This document shows positions 48,374 through 57,596 of a stretch of 64,000 nucleotides of DNA, one piece after another (the stretch's first letter is position 1; every line of letters begins with the position of its first letter). The DNA is from Rhodoferax aquaticus. GTDB lineage: Bacteria; Pseudomonadota; Gammaproteobacteria; Burkholderiales; Burkholderiaceae_C. Location: assembly GCF_006974105.1 (NCBI RefSeq), contig NZ_CP036282.1, positions 1 through 64,000 of the forward strand. The letters are read 5' to 3'. The translations under genes and the position numbers were made by a program. The notes beneath the pieces were generated by a model. That model made no database searches, had not been told where the DNA came from, and saw only the letters and a list, made by a program, of their open reading frames with translations.

Positions 48374-48648
48374 GTACGCAGACCCCAACCCATACCTTGA
48401 CCGTGAACGGCCAGACCATCGCCGTGGCCCACGGCACCACAGTTGCCGCAGCGCTTGCCATCGCTGGCAACGGGGTCAGCCGTATCAGCGTCAGCGGACA
48501 AGCGCGTGCGCCTGTGTGCGGCATGGGCGTGTGCCAAGAGTGCCGCGTGTGGGTCAACGGCCAGCGTCGTTTGGGTTGCCAAACCCTGTGCGCGGCCGGC
48601 ATGGAGGTGGTGAGCACCCACAACACCGCGCTGGGTCAAATGCTATGA
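48370..48648 (+). CDS. (2Fe-2S) small subunit of D-hydroxyproline dehydrogenase
   Basis: 92 residues, a ferredoxin-like domain with cluster ligands in APVCGMGVCQECRVWVNG and LGCQTLC. Such short proteins are the gamma subunits of heteromeric amino-acid dehydrogenases and pass electrons from the flavins. ATGA overlap with the gene before and after shows tight coupling. Confidence 0.92.
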   Translation: MSTQTPTHTLTVNGQTIAVAHGTTVAAALAIAGNGVSRISVSGQARAPVCGMGVCQECRVWVNGQRRLGCQTLCAAGMEVVSTHNTALGQML

Positions 48649-49928
48649 ATGCCGCTTTGCAAAACCAAGCGCCTGTGGCGTGCGACGTGCTCATCATCGG
48701 GGCTGGCCCCGCGGGCATGGCGGCCGCACTGGCTGCCGCGCCCAGCGGCGCGCGCATCACCCTGGTGGACGACAACCCCACTCCCGGCGGCCAAATTTGG
48801 CGCGATGGGGCTCAGGCGAAGCTTCCCGCATCTGCCCGCAAATACCGCGTGGACCTCGCCAAACACGCCAACATCACGGTGCTCAGCGGCACCCGCGTGG
48901 CGGCGGTGCTGGGGCCCAAGCAGCTGCTGCTGGAGAACACAGAGCAGGGCAGTGTCATCACTTACCAAACCGCGATCGTGTGCACCGGCGCGCGCGAGTT
49001 GCTGCTCCCGTTTCCCGGCTGGACGCTGCCTGGCGTCACCGGGGCAGGGGGCTTGCAAGCGCTCATCAAAGGCGGCATGCCCGTGGCGGGGCAGCGCATT
49101 GTGGTGGCGGGCAGCGGCCCCTTGTTGCTGGCGGCAGCCGCTACGGCGCGCGCCGCCGGGGCCACCGTGGTGCGCATTGCCGAGCAAGCGCCCTGGGCCC
49201 AGGTCATGGCATTTGGAGCAGGCTTGGTGCGCTGGCCGGGCAAGATTGCCCAGGCTGCCACGCTGGCCTCACCCCACTACCGGGCCAACAGTTTTGTGCG
49301 AGCAGTGCAGGGCGATAACCGTGTGGAAAGCGTTAGCCTGCAAGTAGGCACTCACAACGCGCAGATTGCCTGCGACCGCGTGGCTTGCGGGTTTGGCCTG
49401 GTGCCCAACACCCAGCTCGCCCAAGCGCTGGGCCTGGCCTTGGATGCGCAGCACGGCATTGCGGTGGATGCCTACCAAGCCAGCAGCGTGCCCGATCACT
49501 TTGCGGCAGGGGAGTGCACCGGCTTTGGTGGCAGCGAGCGGGCCTTGGTGCAAGGCGCCATTGCCGGGTTGGCTGCCGTGCGCGAGGCCGACCGCGCCCA
49601 AGCCCTGTGGCCCCAAGCCGCGCGCTGGAACCGCTTTGCCAGCCACCTCGCCACCCACTTTGCCCTGCGCCCTGAGCTCAGCACCTTGGCCCAAGACGAC
49701 ACCATTGTTTGTCGCTGCGAAGATGTGCGCATGGGCCAGTTGCAGGGCATGGGCCATTGGGTGGAGGCCAAGCTGCAAACCCGTTGTGGCATGGGGGCTT
49801 GCCAGGGCCGCGTGTGCGGGGCCGCGCTGCAGCACCTCAAGGGCTGGCAACAGCCCGCGCCGCGCATGCCGATGGTGCCCACGCGCATCCAAACCTTGGC
49901 CCAAATTGGACCCATGGAGTTGCCCTAG
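48645..49928 (+). CDS. NAD(P)/FAD oxidoreductase subunit of D-hydroxyproline dehydrogenase
   Basis: 427 residues. VLIIGAGPAGMAAALAAAPS at the N-terminus, second Rossmann motif IVVAGSGPLLLAAAATARAA, GECTGFGGSERALVQGAIAG, and a C-terminal BFD-like iron-sulfur region CRCEDVRMGQLQGM with CGMGACQGRVCG. It matches the alpha subunit of heteromeric hydroxyproline or opine dehydrogenases. ATG overlaps the stop of the 2Fe-2S gene. Confidence 0.9.
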   Translation: MNAALQNQAPVACDVLIIGAGPAGMAAALAAAPSGARITLVDDNPTPGGQIWRDGAQAKLPASARKYRVDLAKHANITVLSGTRVAAVLGPKQLLLENTEQGSVITYQTAIVCTGARELLLPFPGWTLPGVTGAGGLQALIKGGMPVAGQRIVVAGSGPLLLAAAATARAAGATVVRIAEQAPWAQVMAFGAGLVRWPGKIAQAATLASPHYRANSFVRAVQGDNRVESVSLQVGTHNAQIACDRVACGFGLVPNTQLAQALGLALDAQHGIAVDAYQASSVPDHFAAGECTGFGGSERALVQGAIAGLAAVREADRAQALWPQAARWNRFASHLATHFALRPELSTLAQDDTIVCRCEDVRMGQLQGMGHWVEAKLQTRCGMGACQGRVCGAALQHLKGWQQPAPRMPMVPTRIQTLAQIGPMELP

Positions 49929-50009
49929 TCGCGCCATAATCCAATCCAAAGACACGCTCCATACGCCTAGCGCATGGGGCACCCACGGAAAAATTTTCAC
50001 CCCCACGCT

Positions 50010-50666
50010 ATGCCTATCGCCCGTTCTCCCGTCAAACAGCGCGCCGCAGATGTGGCCTATGACGCGATTGAGGGACTGATATCGACCCTGCGCTTGGAAC
50101 CCGGCAGCCCCGTGGTCGAGGCCGAGTTGGTGGCCTTGACCCAAATGGGCCGCACCCCTGTGCGCGAGGCACTGTTGCGCATGGTGTCCATTGGCCTGAT
50201 CACCCAACAACCCCGCCGGGGCTTGTTGGTGTCTCACATCGATTTGGCTGACCACTTGGATGTAATCCAAACCCGCCGCGTGTTGGAGCGCTTGATTGCA
50301 GGCTGCGCCGCCCGCCGGGCCACCGCGCCCCAGCGCCAAGAAATTTTGCGCCGCGCCGAACGCATGGTGGAAGCCGCCGCCAGTGGCAACCTAGACGCCT
50401 ACATGCTGGCCGACCATGAGCTAGACCTCATCAACCACCAAGCCAGCCAAAATTTTTCTGCCGTGCAGTGCGTGCAGCCCCTGATCGTGAAGTGCCGCCG
50501 CTTTTGGTACGCCTACCAACACGAGGGCGAGATTGCCGAAGGCGCGCGCCACCACTTGGCCCTGGCCCGTGGCATTGCCACCGCCGACGAAGAGGTGGCC
50601 ATGCACGGCGCAGACCAGCTCATGGACTACTTGGAGCGCTTTGCCCGTGTGGTCATCAACAACTAG
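50010..50666 (+). CDS. GntR family (FCD) transcriptional regulator
   Basis: 218 residues. N-terminal winged HTH (AYDAIEGLISTLRLEPGSPV, MGRTPVREALLRMVSIGLIT) and an all-helical FCD ligand domain with metal-binding histidines (ADHELDLINHQ, RHHLALARGI). It is embedded in the operon and is the likely local regulator, responding to hydroxyproline or a pathway intermediate. The ATG at 50010 was preferred over the one at 49974, which would add 12 poorly conserved residues. Confidence 0.9.
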   Translation: MPIARSPVKQRAADVAYDAIEGLISTLRLEPGSPVVEAELVALTQMGRTPVREALLRMVSIGLITQQPRRGLLVSHIDLADHLDVIQTRRVLERLIAGCAARRATAPQRQEILRRAERMVEAAASGNLDAYMLADHELDLINHQASQNFSAVQCVQPLIVKCRRFWYAYQHEGEIAEGARHHLALARGIATADEEVAMHGADQLMDYLERFARVVINN

Positions 50667-50727
50667 CACCGCATAGCGCCTGTTTCACGCATCGATTTCT
50701 GAAGACAAACCACCACAAGGCCCCCTT

Positions 50728-52197
50728 ATGACCACCCCTCTATCCCAGCTCAAAGACCCCAGCCTGCTCAAAACCGACGCCCTGATCGGCGGCCAATGGG
50801 TGGCAGGCGGCAGCCGTTTTGACGTGCTCGACCCCGCCACCGGCCACAAACTGGCCGACGTAGCCAACCTCACCGCCGCAGACGCTGAAGCCACCATTGC
50901 CGCAGCCAATGCCGCCTGGCCCGCATGGCGCAGCAAAACAGCCAAAGAGCGCAGCATCATCTTGCGCAAGTGGTTTGACCTGTTGATGGCCAACCAAGAC
51001 GACTTGGCCCGCATCATGACCGCCGAGCAAGGCAAGCCCTTCCCCGAAGCCAAGGGTGAAATCGCCTATGGCGCGAGCTTTGTGGAGTGGTTTGCCGAAG
51101 AAGCCAAGCGCGTCAACGGCGAGACCTTGCCCCAGTTCGACAACAACCGCCGCCTCATGGTCATCAAGCAGCCCATCGGCGTGTGCGCGGCCATTACGCC
51201 ATGGAACTTCCCGCTGGCCATGATCACCCGCAAGGTGGCCCCCGCGTTGGCGGCGGGTTGCACCGTGCTCATCAAGCCCGCTGAACTCACCCCCTTGACC
51301 GCCTTGGCCGCGGCTGAGTTGGCCATTCGCGCAGGCATGCCCGCCGGTGTGCTCAACATGATTACGGCGGACGGTGACAACTCCATCGCGGTGGGCAAGG
51401 TCATCTGCGCCAGCGACGTGGTGCGCCACATCAGCTTCACCGGCTCCACCGAAGTGGGCCGCATCTTGATGGCGCAAAGCGCGCCCACGGTCAAGAAAAT
51501 GTCGCTCGAGTTGGGTGGCAATGCGCCATTCATCGTGTTTGACGATGCCGATGTGGACTCCGCTGTAGAAGGCGCCATGCTCAGCAAGTACCGCAACGCG
51601 GGCCAAACCTGCGTGTGCGCCAACCGCTTTTATGTGCAGGCCGGTGTGTACGACCAGTTCGTGGCCAAGTTCGCGGCCAAGGTCAAAGCGCTCAAAGTGG
51701 GCAATGGCTTTGACGACGGCGTGGCGCAAGGCCCGCTGATCGAAGACGCCGCTATCGACAAGGTCAGCCGCCATGTGGCTGACGCGCTGGCCAAAGGTGG
51801 TGAACTCTTGGCCGGTGGCCACAAGCTGCAAGGACAGTTCTTCGAGCCCACCGTGGTGGCCAACGCCACGGCCGACATGCTGTGCGCCAAAGAAGAAACC
51901 TTTGGCCCCTTTGCCCCCGTGTTCAAGTTCACCACCGAGCAAGAAGCCATTGATGCAGCCAACAACACCGAGTTCGGCTTGGCCAGCTACTTCTACAGCC
52001 GCGACATTGGCCGCATCTACCGCGTGGGCGAAGCGCTGGAATACGGCATGGTAGGCATCAACGTAGGCATCTTGGCCACCGAGCACGTGCCCTTTGGCGG
52101 TGTCAAACAATCCGGCCTAGGCCGCGAAGGGTCACACCACGGCATGGACGACTACGTCGAAATCAAATACCTGTGCATTGGCGACATCTTGAAGTAA
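50728..52197 (+). CDS. 2-oxoglutarate (or succinate) semialdehyde dehydrogenase
   Basis: 489 residues of the GabD-like ALDH group. AAITPWNFPLAMITRKVAPA, SFTGSTEVGRILM, catalytic Glu in LELGGNAPFIVFDDAD, catalytic Cys in KYRNAGQTCVCANRFYVQAG and PFGGVKQSGLGREG. GabD-type sequences include both succinate- and 2-oxoglutarate-semialdehyde dehydrogenases; operon context makes 2-oxoglutarate semialdehyde the likely substrate, giving 2-oxoglutarate for the TCA cycle. Last gene of the operon, followed by a strong hairpin repeat. Confidence 0.9.
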   Translation: MTTPLSQLKDPSLLKTDALIGGQWVAGGSRFDVLDPATGHKLADVANLTAADAEATIAAANAAWPAWRSKTAKERSIILRKWFDLLMANQDDLARIMTAEQGKPFPEAKGEIAYGASFVEWFAEEAKRVNGETLPQFDNNRRLMVIKQPIGVCAAITPWNFPLAMITRKVAPALAAGCTVLIKPAELTPLTALAAAELAIRAGMPAGVLNMITADGDNSIAVGKVICASDVVRHISFTGSTEVGRILMAQSAPTVKKMSLELGGNAPFIVFDDADVDSAVEGAMLSKYRNAGQTCVCANRFYVQAGVYDQFVAKFAAKVKALKVGNGFDDGVAQGPLIEDAAIDKVSRHVADALAKGGELLAGGHKLQGQFFEPTVVANATADMLCAKEETFGPFAPVFKFTTEQEAIDAANNTEFGLASYFYSRDIGRIYRVGEALEYGMVGINVGILATEHVPFGGVKQSGLGREGSHHGMDDYVEIKYLCIGDILK

Positions 52198-52211
52198 GCA
52201 TTTAGAGCCAT

Positions 52212-52272
52212 ATCGGGCCCTTGCGCCCATGGAATAAGCGCATGATGCTACATTTTGTGTAGCATCATGCGC
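52212..52272 (+). repeat. Intergenic double-hairpin repeat, copy C, with 15-bp hairpin
   Basis: ATCGGGCCCTTGCGCCCATG then GAATAAGCGC, followed by an extended perfect hairpin: arms 52238-52252 (GCGCATGATGCTACA) and 52258-52272, loop TTTTG. It may end the hydroxyproline operon transcript. Confidence 0.88.
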
Positions 52273-52375
52273 CAAACACCTGCATTCCCTGTTCTGTCCC
52301 CACGTCGAGGCGCTCAAGCACTAGCTGAAGTGCCTCGACCACGGTAGGATGGCGACTCTGAGTCGTGAGGAATGC

Positions 52376-53140
52376 ATGCAGCACTTGTACCGCTGGTTTA
52401 TAGGCATGGTGTGTGGGCTGAGTGGCACCTTGGCAGCTGCTGCTGCGCCCACTGAAATTACCCTGGTGCGGGGGGACGAAGACTACCCGCCGTTTGAAAT
52501 GGTGGTGGGTCACAAGCTCAGAGGCGTGCACGTCGAAATGGTGGAAGCCGCCGCACGCAGCATGGGCCTGCGTGTGAAGTGGCAAAGCTTGCCCTGGAAG
52601 CGGGCGTTGCGCATGGTCGAACTTGGCCAAGTGGATGGAGTGACCTACATAGGCCGCACCCCCGAGCGCGAGGCCTGGGCTATTTTTGACGAAGACAACC
52701 AACTCTCCTCGACCGACATTCGCTTCATCGTGCTGCGCGCCAATGCCGCGAACATGCCTTTCGATGGCAACTTAGTGAGTTATTTGGCCAATCGCACGCC
52801 CATCGTCGTGCGTGGGTTTCAGTTCGGCATTGCAGACATTGACCGGCGTAAAAAGTTTGAGGCCAACAACATGGCGGATGTGGTGCGCCAGTTGGAGGCC
52901 AAAGTGGGGGGTGTGGGGGTGGTGAACTGGAGTGATTTTTCAGGCGCATTTGCGGATAAGCCGGAAATGGAGGCGGTCACTGCGCTCAAGCCAGCCATCA
53001 CCACCACGTACAACTACATTGCCTTTTCCAAAGCACGTAAGCACGAAGCTTTGGCGCACCAGTTTGGCAATGCCCTCGCAAGCTATAAACGCAGCGCCGC
53101 ATACACCGAGCTGCTAAGCCGCTACCGCACGGAGCGCTAG
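52376..53140 (+). CDS. Periplasmic solute-binding protein family 3
   Basis: 254 residues with a signal peptide (FIGMVCGLSGTLAAAAA). Mature part: ITLVRGDEDYPPFEMVVGHK, VHVEMVEAAARSMGLRVKWQ, PWKRALRMVELGQVDGVTYI. It is of the same SBP_bac_3 subtype as the one at 14676 and also has no transporter genes near. GAGGA precedes the ATG at 52376; an upstream in-frame ATG at 52349 is less likely. It sits before the H-NOX/kinase pair and could be a co-sensor (inference). Confidence 0.82.
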   Translation: MQHLYRWFIGMVCGLSGTLAAAAAPTEITLVRGDEDYPPFEMVVGHKLRGVHVEMVEAAARSMGLRVKWQSLPWKRALRMVELGQVDGVTYIGRTPEREAWAIFDEDNQLSSTDIRFIVLRANAANMPFDGNLVSYLANRTPIVVRGFQFGIADIDRRKKFEANNMADVVRQLEAKVGGVGVVNWSDFSGAFADKPEMEAVTALKPAITTTYNYIAFSKARKHEALAHQFGNALASYKRSAAYTELLSRYRTER

Positions 53141-53218
53141 GTCAGGGCTAGAAAAAAATCTGCATTACACACTTCTAACTGTGTTGAAATTTGGCAGCAA
53201 AACCAAGGAGGGCAGGCT

Positions 53219-53752
53219 ATGAAGGGCATGGTGTTCACTGAATTTTTGGAAATGGTGGAGATGAAGTTTTCCGCTGACATGGTGGATGACATCATTGACG
53301 ACAGCGCCCCGCCCAGTGGAGGGGCCTACACCGCTGTGGGCACCTATGACCATGTAGAACTGGTCAATATGGTGGTGGCTTTATCCAAGCGATGTGACAT
53401 CCCTGTGCCCACCTTGGTACAGGTGTTTGGTGAGCACTTGTTTGGGCGCTTCCATACCTTGTACCCCACATTTTTTGCCGGCCAAGCCTCTGTGATGGAT
53501 TTCTTGGAAGGCATTGAAACGGTGATCCACACCGAGGTGCGCAAGCTCTACCCGGATGCGCAATTGCCCCAGTTTGACTGCACCCGGGATGTGGGTGGTT
53601 TACAGATGCGCTACAGCTCGCCACGCCATTTTGGCGATCTGGCCGAAGGATTGATCAAAGGCGCTGTCGCCCATTTTGGGGGAGGCGTTCAAGTGAGTCG
53701 CCTTGACCAAGACAATGGCGACATTGTGTTTGACCTGCGCACCTTGGCTTAG
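53219..53752 (+). CDS. H-NOX heme nitric oxide/oxygen sensor protein
   Basis: 177 residues, a stand-alone H-NOX domain. [18 protein letters not shown] is the family start. The proximal heme ligand is His104 in [18 protein letters not shown], and the heme-propionate motif YxSxR is Y132-S-S-P-R136. No distal-pocket tyrosine can be assigned by eye; bacterial stand-alone members next to kinases usually bind NO and not O2. It lies five bases before a hybrid histidine kinase, its probable partner. Confidence 0.94.
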   Translation: MKGMVFTEFLEMVEMKFSADMVDDIIDDSAPPSGGAYTAVGTYDHVELVNMVVALSKRCDIPVPTLVQVFGEHLFGRFHTLYPTFFAGQASVMDFLEGIETVIHTEVRKLYPDAQLPQFDCTRDVGGLQMRYSSPRHFGDLAEGLIKGAVAHFGGGVQVSRLDQDNGDIVFDLRTLA

Positions 53753-53757
53753 CTTCT

Positions 53758-55146
53758 GTGCCACTGACGCCGCCTGAACAAAGCCCTGAGGAAGCCTTAC
53801 GCCGCTTGGGCTTGCGTTTGGAGCGGGAGCGGTCCGCGCGCAAACAGGCGGAAGCCTTGCTGGAAGAAAAGAGCCTAGACCTTTACCGAACCAACCAAGC
53901 ATTGCAGGCCACGGCGCTGGGGCTGGAAGCGCGCGTAGCCGAGCGCACCACAGAGTTGCACAAGGCACTGCAAGCCGCCGAGGCGGCCAACGAAGCCAAA
54001 GGTCGGTTTTTGGCCCTCATGAGCCATGAGATACGCACTCCCATGAACGGGGTGCTGGGCTTGTCGGAGCTACTCATAGACACGCCGCTGGACGAGCAGC
54101 AAACGCTGTATGTGAAAAATATCTTGGGGGCTGGTACTTCGCTCTTGGCTTTGATCAACGACATCTTGGACTTTTCCAAGATTGAAGCGGGCGAGATGAC
54201 CTTGGAGTTTTTACCCTTCTGCCCGACCGAGGTGCTGGACGAGGTAGCCAGCCTGCTCACCAACCAAGCCGCCCAAAAAGGGGTCGAGTTGTTGGTGCAC
54301 CATGGGCCCGATCTCCCAGCCCAATGGCACAGTGACCCCACGCGCCTGCGGCAAGTCTGGTTGAACTTAATCGGCAATGCGCTGAAGTTTACCGGGCAAG
54401 GCCGCGTCACCGTTTCCCAGACCGTGGTGCAGGGGCGGCTTCAGTGCCGCGTGCAAGACAGTGGAATCGGCATGTCTGCCAGTACCTTGGCCCAGCTGTT
54501 TCAACCTTTTCGCCAAGCCGATAACAGCACCACGCGCAAGTACGGTGGCTCGGGTTTGGGCTTGGTGATATGCAAGGCCTTGGTCGAGAAGCTCGGGGGA
54601 CAACTTACGGTGACCAGCACGCCCGGCCAAGGTTCACTGTTTGTGTTTGAGTTGCCCATGGTTGAACTAGGCGAGTCACCCAAAGGTATGTGCGCGCTCC
54701 CACTGGCCCCAGTACCCCATTCGCCAGGGGCGGACCCTGCTACCGCCCAGACGCAGGCGCAAGACCTTGGCCTCTTGCGCATTGTGGTGGTGGACGACCA
54801 GCCCATTAACCGCCTGCTGGCGCGCAGCCAGCTCAGGCAGTTGGGCTGCTCCGTGGTGGCAGAAGCGGCCAATGGTGCGGAAGCTTTGGCGTACTTGCTG
54901 GAGCACCCTGTGGATGTGGTGTTGATGGACATGCAAATGCCTGAAATGGATGGCCTAGAGGCCACACGCCAGTTGCGCCGCTTGCCGCTGGCGCTGCAGC
55001 CTTTCGTCATTGCCATGACGGCCAATGCCTTTGCCGAAGACCGCGAGGCTTGCTTTGCGGCGGGCATGAACCACTTTGTGAGCAAGCCCGTCAAGCTGGA
55101 CACCCTGCGTGACGCCTTGGCGCAGGCGCTGGTGCGTTCGGTCTAG
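53758..55146 (+). CDS. H-NOX-associated hybrid histidine kinase
   Basis: 462 residues, cytoplasmic. A coiled coil (residues ~10-85) leads to the HisKA domain with His90 in [20 protein letters not shown], then N box [11 protein letters not shown]1 DSGIGM and G2 [19 protein letters not shown], and a C-terminal receiver ([37 protein letters not shown]). There is no membrane segment or input domain, consistent with control by the H-NOX protein. Start is GTG at 53758; the 5-base gap to H-NOX shows coupling. Output may pass to the HD-GYP gene, which faces it. Confidence 0.92.
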   Translation: MPLTPPEQSPEEALRRLGLRLERERSARKQAEALLEEKSLDLYRTNQALQATALGLEARVAERTTELHKALQAAEAANEAKGRFLALMSHEIRTPMNGVLGLSELLIDTPLDEQQTLYVKNILGAGTSLLALINDILDFSKIEAGEMTLEFLPFCPTEVLDEVASLLTNQAAQKGVELLVHHGPDLPAQWHSDPTRLRQVWLNLIGNALKFTGQGRVTVSQTVVQGRLQCRVQDSGIGMSASTLAQLFQPFRQADNSTTRKYGGSGLGLVICKALVEKLGGQLTVTSTPGQGSLFVFELPMVELGESPKGMCALPLAPVPHSPGADPATAQTQAQDLGLLRIVVVDDQPINRLLARSQLRQLGCSVVAEAANGAEALAYLLEHPVDVVLMDMQMPEMDGLEATRQLRRLPLALQPFVIAMTANAFAEDREACFAAGMNHFVSKPVKLDTLRDALAQALVRSV

Positions 55147-55155
55147 CGCGGTCCC

Positions 55156-56382
55156 TTAGCCCGGGTGACCCCACAGGGCGTGCAGGTCGGCAAAGCGCCA
55201 TTTGTTAGGGTCTTCGCGGCCTACTATTTTTTCAGTGCCGTCCGCTTGCGACAAATCCACCACCACGGGCGCAATACGGTCTTTAGTGGCCAGCGCAAAA
55301 AACACCTTGACTTTGGGCTGTGTGAGCGACTTGCCGCTTTGCTCCACCACCACCCCCAGCCGCTCTGAGCTCAGGCGCACCAAGGACCCCACGGGGTAAA
55401 TGCCCAAGGTGCGCACAAAGGCTTGGAACACGCGGGGGTCGAAATGGCCCTTGGCCCAGTCGGCCATTTTTTGCAGTGCTTCTGACGGGTCCCACCCCGT
55501 TTTGTAGGGGCGGTTAGAGGTGATGGCGTCGTACACATCACACACCGCCCCCATCTTGGCGAAAAGGCTGATCTCGTCGCCCTTGAGGCCATGGGGGTAG
55601 CCTGAGCCATCCATCTTCTCGTGGTGGTGCAGGCACACCTCCAGCACCACGGGGTTTGGCTCGCTGCCGGTGCGCAGCATGCGGTGACCCTCGACCGCAT
55701 GGGTTTTGATCAAGGCGAACTCGGCATCGGTGAGCCCGCCCTTTTTGTTGAGCACCTCTAGGGGAATTGCCATTTTTCCCACGTCATGCAACAGACCCGC
55801 CAAGCCTGCGTCACGCGTTTGCTCCACCGTTAGGCCCAGCTGGTGCGAGAGTGACACCATCAGCGCGCACACGGCGACCGAGTGCATATAGGTGTAGTCA
55901 TCCGTTGTCTTGAGCCGTGCCAAACTGATCAGTGCACTCGGGTTGCGAGTCACCGACAGTGTGATCTCTGACACCAGTTGCGCCGACACCCTCCGGTCAA
56001 TGCTCTTGCCCATGCGCGCTTCTTGGAACATGGAGATGACCGCCTGCTTGGACTGCGCGCAGATTTTGACGGCACGCTCCATCTCTTGGGCCATAGACAC
56101 CGTAGCCGTGTCTTCGCCCGCTTCTAGCAGGTCTTGCAAGTGCAGGTGCCGATGCGTGTCAGATTCGCTCTCGCTGATGGCGAGTTCCTCACTTGGCAGG
56201 TCTTTGCCCTTGGAGGTATCGATCCACACCTGGCGGATGTTGCTGGCCAAGGTGGTGGCCAGGTCTTTGGGCTCTTGCAGGACAAAGCCGGCCTTCCAAA
56301 ACGGATGGTCCATCCACGAACCACAAAACTCGTGGATGTACATCCCCAAGCTCAGCTGGTCCACATGAATCTTTTTCAGCAT
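55156..56382 (-). CDS. HD-GYP cyclic-di-GMP phosphodiesterase with DUF3391
   Basis: 408 residues starting MLKKIHVDQLSLGMYIHEFC. N-terminal DUF3391 (residues ~1-130), then an HD-GYP domain with intact metal motif GLLHDVGKMAIPLEVLNKKG, LHHHEKMDGSGYPHGLKGDE and the GYP loop. It should hydrolyse cyclic-di-GMP. It lacks a receiver domain, so any link to the kinase next door would be indirect. The frame is open further upstream, but the ATG at 56382 is the family start. Confidence 0.92.
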   Translation of the reverse strand: MLKKIHVDQLSLGMYIHEFCGSWMDHPFWKAGFVLQEPKDLATTLASNIRQVWIDTSKGKDLPSEELAISESESDTHRHLHLQDLLEAGEDTATVSMAQEMERAVKICAQSKQAVISMFQEARMGKSIDRRVSAQLVSEITLSVTRNPSALISLARLKTTDDYTYMHSVAVCALMVSLSHQLGLTVEQTRDAGLAGLLHDVGKMAIPLEVLNKKGGLTDAEFALIKTHAVEGHRMLRTGSEPNPVVLEVCLHHHEKMDGSGYPHGLKGDEISLFAKMGAVCDVYDAITSNRPYKTGWDPSEALQKMADWAKGHFDPRVFQAFVRTLGIYPVGSLVRLSSERLGVVVEQSGKSLTQPKVKVFFALATKDRIAPVVVDLSQADGTEKIVGREDPNKWRFADLHALWGHPG

Positions 56383-56456
56383 AGGTGCACTCGGTCTACG
56401 GCATCGGTGAGAACTGCTCTTGGCGCAATATAGACCGGTTTGCTGTTTTTGGGGCG

Positions 56457-57596
56457 CTAGTTGCTGGCTTGTGCCACCCGCTTTGGGCGGCCACCGTGCA
56501 CCACCCACGCCATGCAAGCCAACGCAAGGCCCGCCAGCACGCACAGGTGGGCGCTGACCGCAGCCAAGGGTGCGCCCATTTGGTTGACCTGCAAAGACGC
56601 TTGAATGGCAGCCGTGCTGGGGGCCAACCAACGCAACATCTGCAAAGCAGGGGGCAAGGCCTCTGCGGGCCACGAAAACCCCGACAAAAAGGCCAAGGGC
56701 AGGGCGCTGAATAACAGCACCTGCAAGGACCGCTCGCGGTCTTTGAACCACAGGCCCAGCAAGCATCCCAGGGCTGCGGCGCAGGGCGCGTACACCAGCA
56801 GCAAGGCCAATGCTCCCCCTGGATTGGCACCCCGCGGATAGTCTTGCCACACAAACACCCAGCCAAAGAAGAACAGGCCCGAGCACACCCCAAAGCCAGA
56901 CAAGCCGAGCCAGCGCCCCAGCCACACCGCTGCGTTGGCGCGGTGTTGCCCTTGCTCCACCCAGGTGCCCACCAACATGGCCACGCCCATCAGCAGCGTC
57001 TGCTGGATGATGAGCAGCGCTACGGCAGGTACCACGTAGCTGCCGTAGCCTTCGGTGGGGTTGAACAGCGGCACTAGCTGCGTGCCCAAGGGGCTACGCG
57101 AAGCGGCGGCTTGGCGCGCACTTTGGCCAGCGGCTTGCAGCTTCTTGATCTCTATCCCTGCAGACAGCGTGCCCACGGCTTCTGCAAATCCGTAGAGCAC
57201 AGCCTTGTTGAGCAGCGCATAGGCACCGTTGCCTTCCACACGCACCACCGCAGGCGTGCCGCGCAGCACTTGGCGTTTGAGGTCCGCAGGAATCACGGCA
57301 AAGCCCTCGACCTCGCCCCGCCACAAGGCTTCTTGCGCCTCCCGCTCGCTGCCCACCACCAGGCGCACATCGATGCGCGGGTTGGCCGCTGCAAAGCGCG
57401 TAATTTGGCGCGACAGGCTGGTGTGGTCCAGGTCCACCACCGCCACGGGCACGCGGGTCACCACCTGGTCGGTGTAGGGCCAGGGGTAAAAAAAGCCATA
57501 GATCACCGGGGCCGCTACCAAGAGCAGCAGCACGCCCGTGTCCTTGAACACCGCATGAACGGCTTGCAGCCAGCCTTGCCAAAAGCTGTGGGCCAT
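56457..57596 (-). CDS. ABC-2 type transporter permease (YhhJ/YbhR-like)
   Basis: 379 residues. One N-terminal membrane helix (LLLLVAAPVIYGFFYPWPY), a large periplasmic domain (VPVAVVDLDHTSLSRQITRF) and five C-terminal helices with the ABC-2 region (LLLVYAPCAAALGCLLGLWF). It is the second permease of a TolC-HlyD-permease-permease export set for drugs or other hydrophobic compounds. Its start abuts the stop of the other permease. It lacks an ATPase in the cluster. Confidence 0.9.
   Translation of the reverse strand: MAHSFWQGWLQAVHAVFKDTGVLLLLVAAPVIYGFFYPWPYTDQVVTRVPVAVVDLDHTSLSRQITRFAAANPRIDVRLVVGSEREAQEALWRGEVEGFAVIPADLKRQVLRGTPAVVRVEGNGAYALLNKAVLYGFAEAVGTLSAGIEIKKLQAAGQSARQAAASRSPLGTQLVPLFNPTEGYGSYVVPAVALLIIQQTLLMGVAMLVGTWVEQGQHRANAAVWLGRWLGLSGFGVCSGLFFFGWVFVWQDYPRGANPGGALALLLVYAPCAAALGCLLGLWFKDRERSLQVLLFSALPLAFLSGFSWPAEALPPALQMLRWLAPSTAAIQASLQVNQMGAPLAAVSAHLCVLAGLALACMAWVVHGGRPKRVAQASN

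Noticed and set aside
50679..50694. TGTTTCACGCAT, half of a parS site
   Set aside because: Only one arm is present; the second arm of the palindrome is missing.
50740..52110. 456-codon frame antisense to the semialdehyde dehydrogenase
   Set aside because: Shadow of a certain gene.
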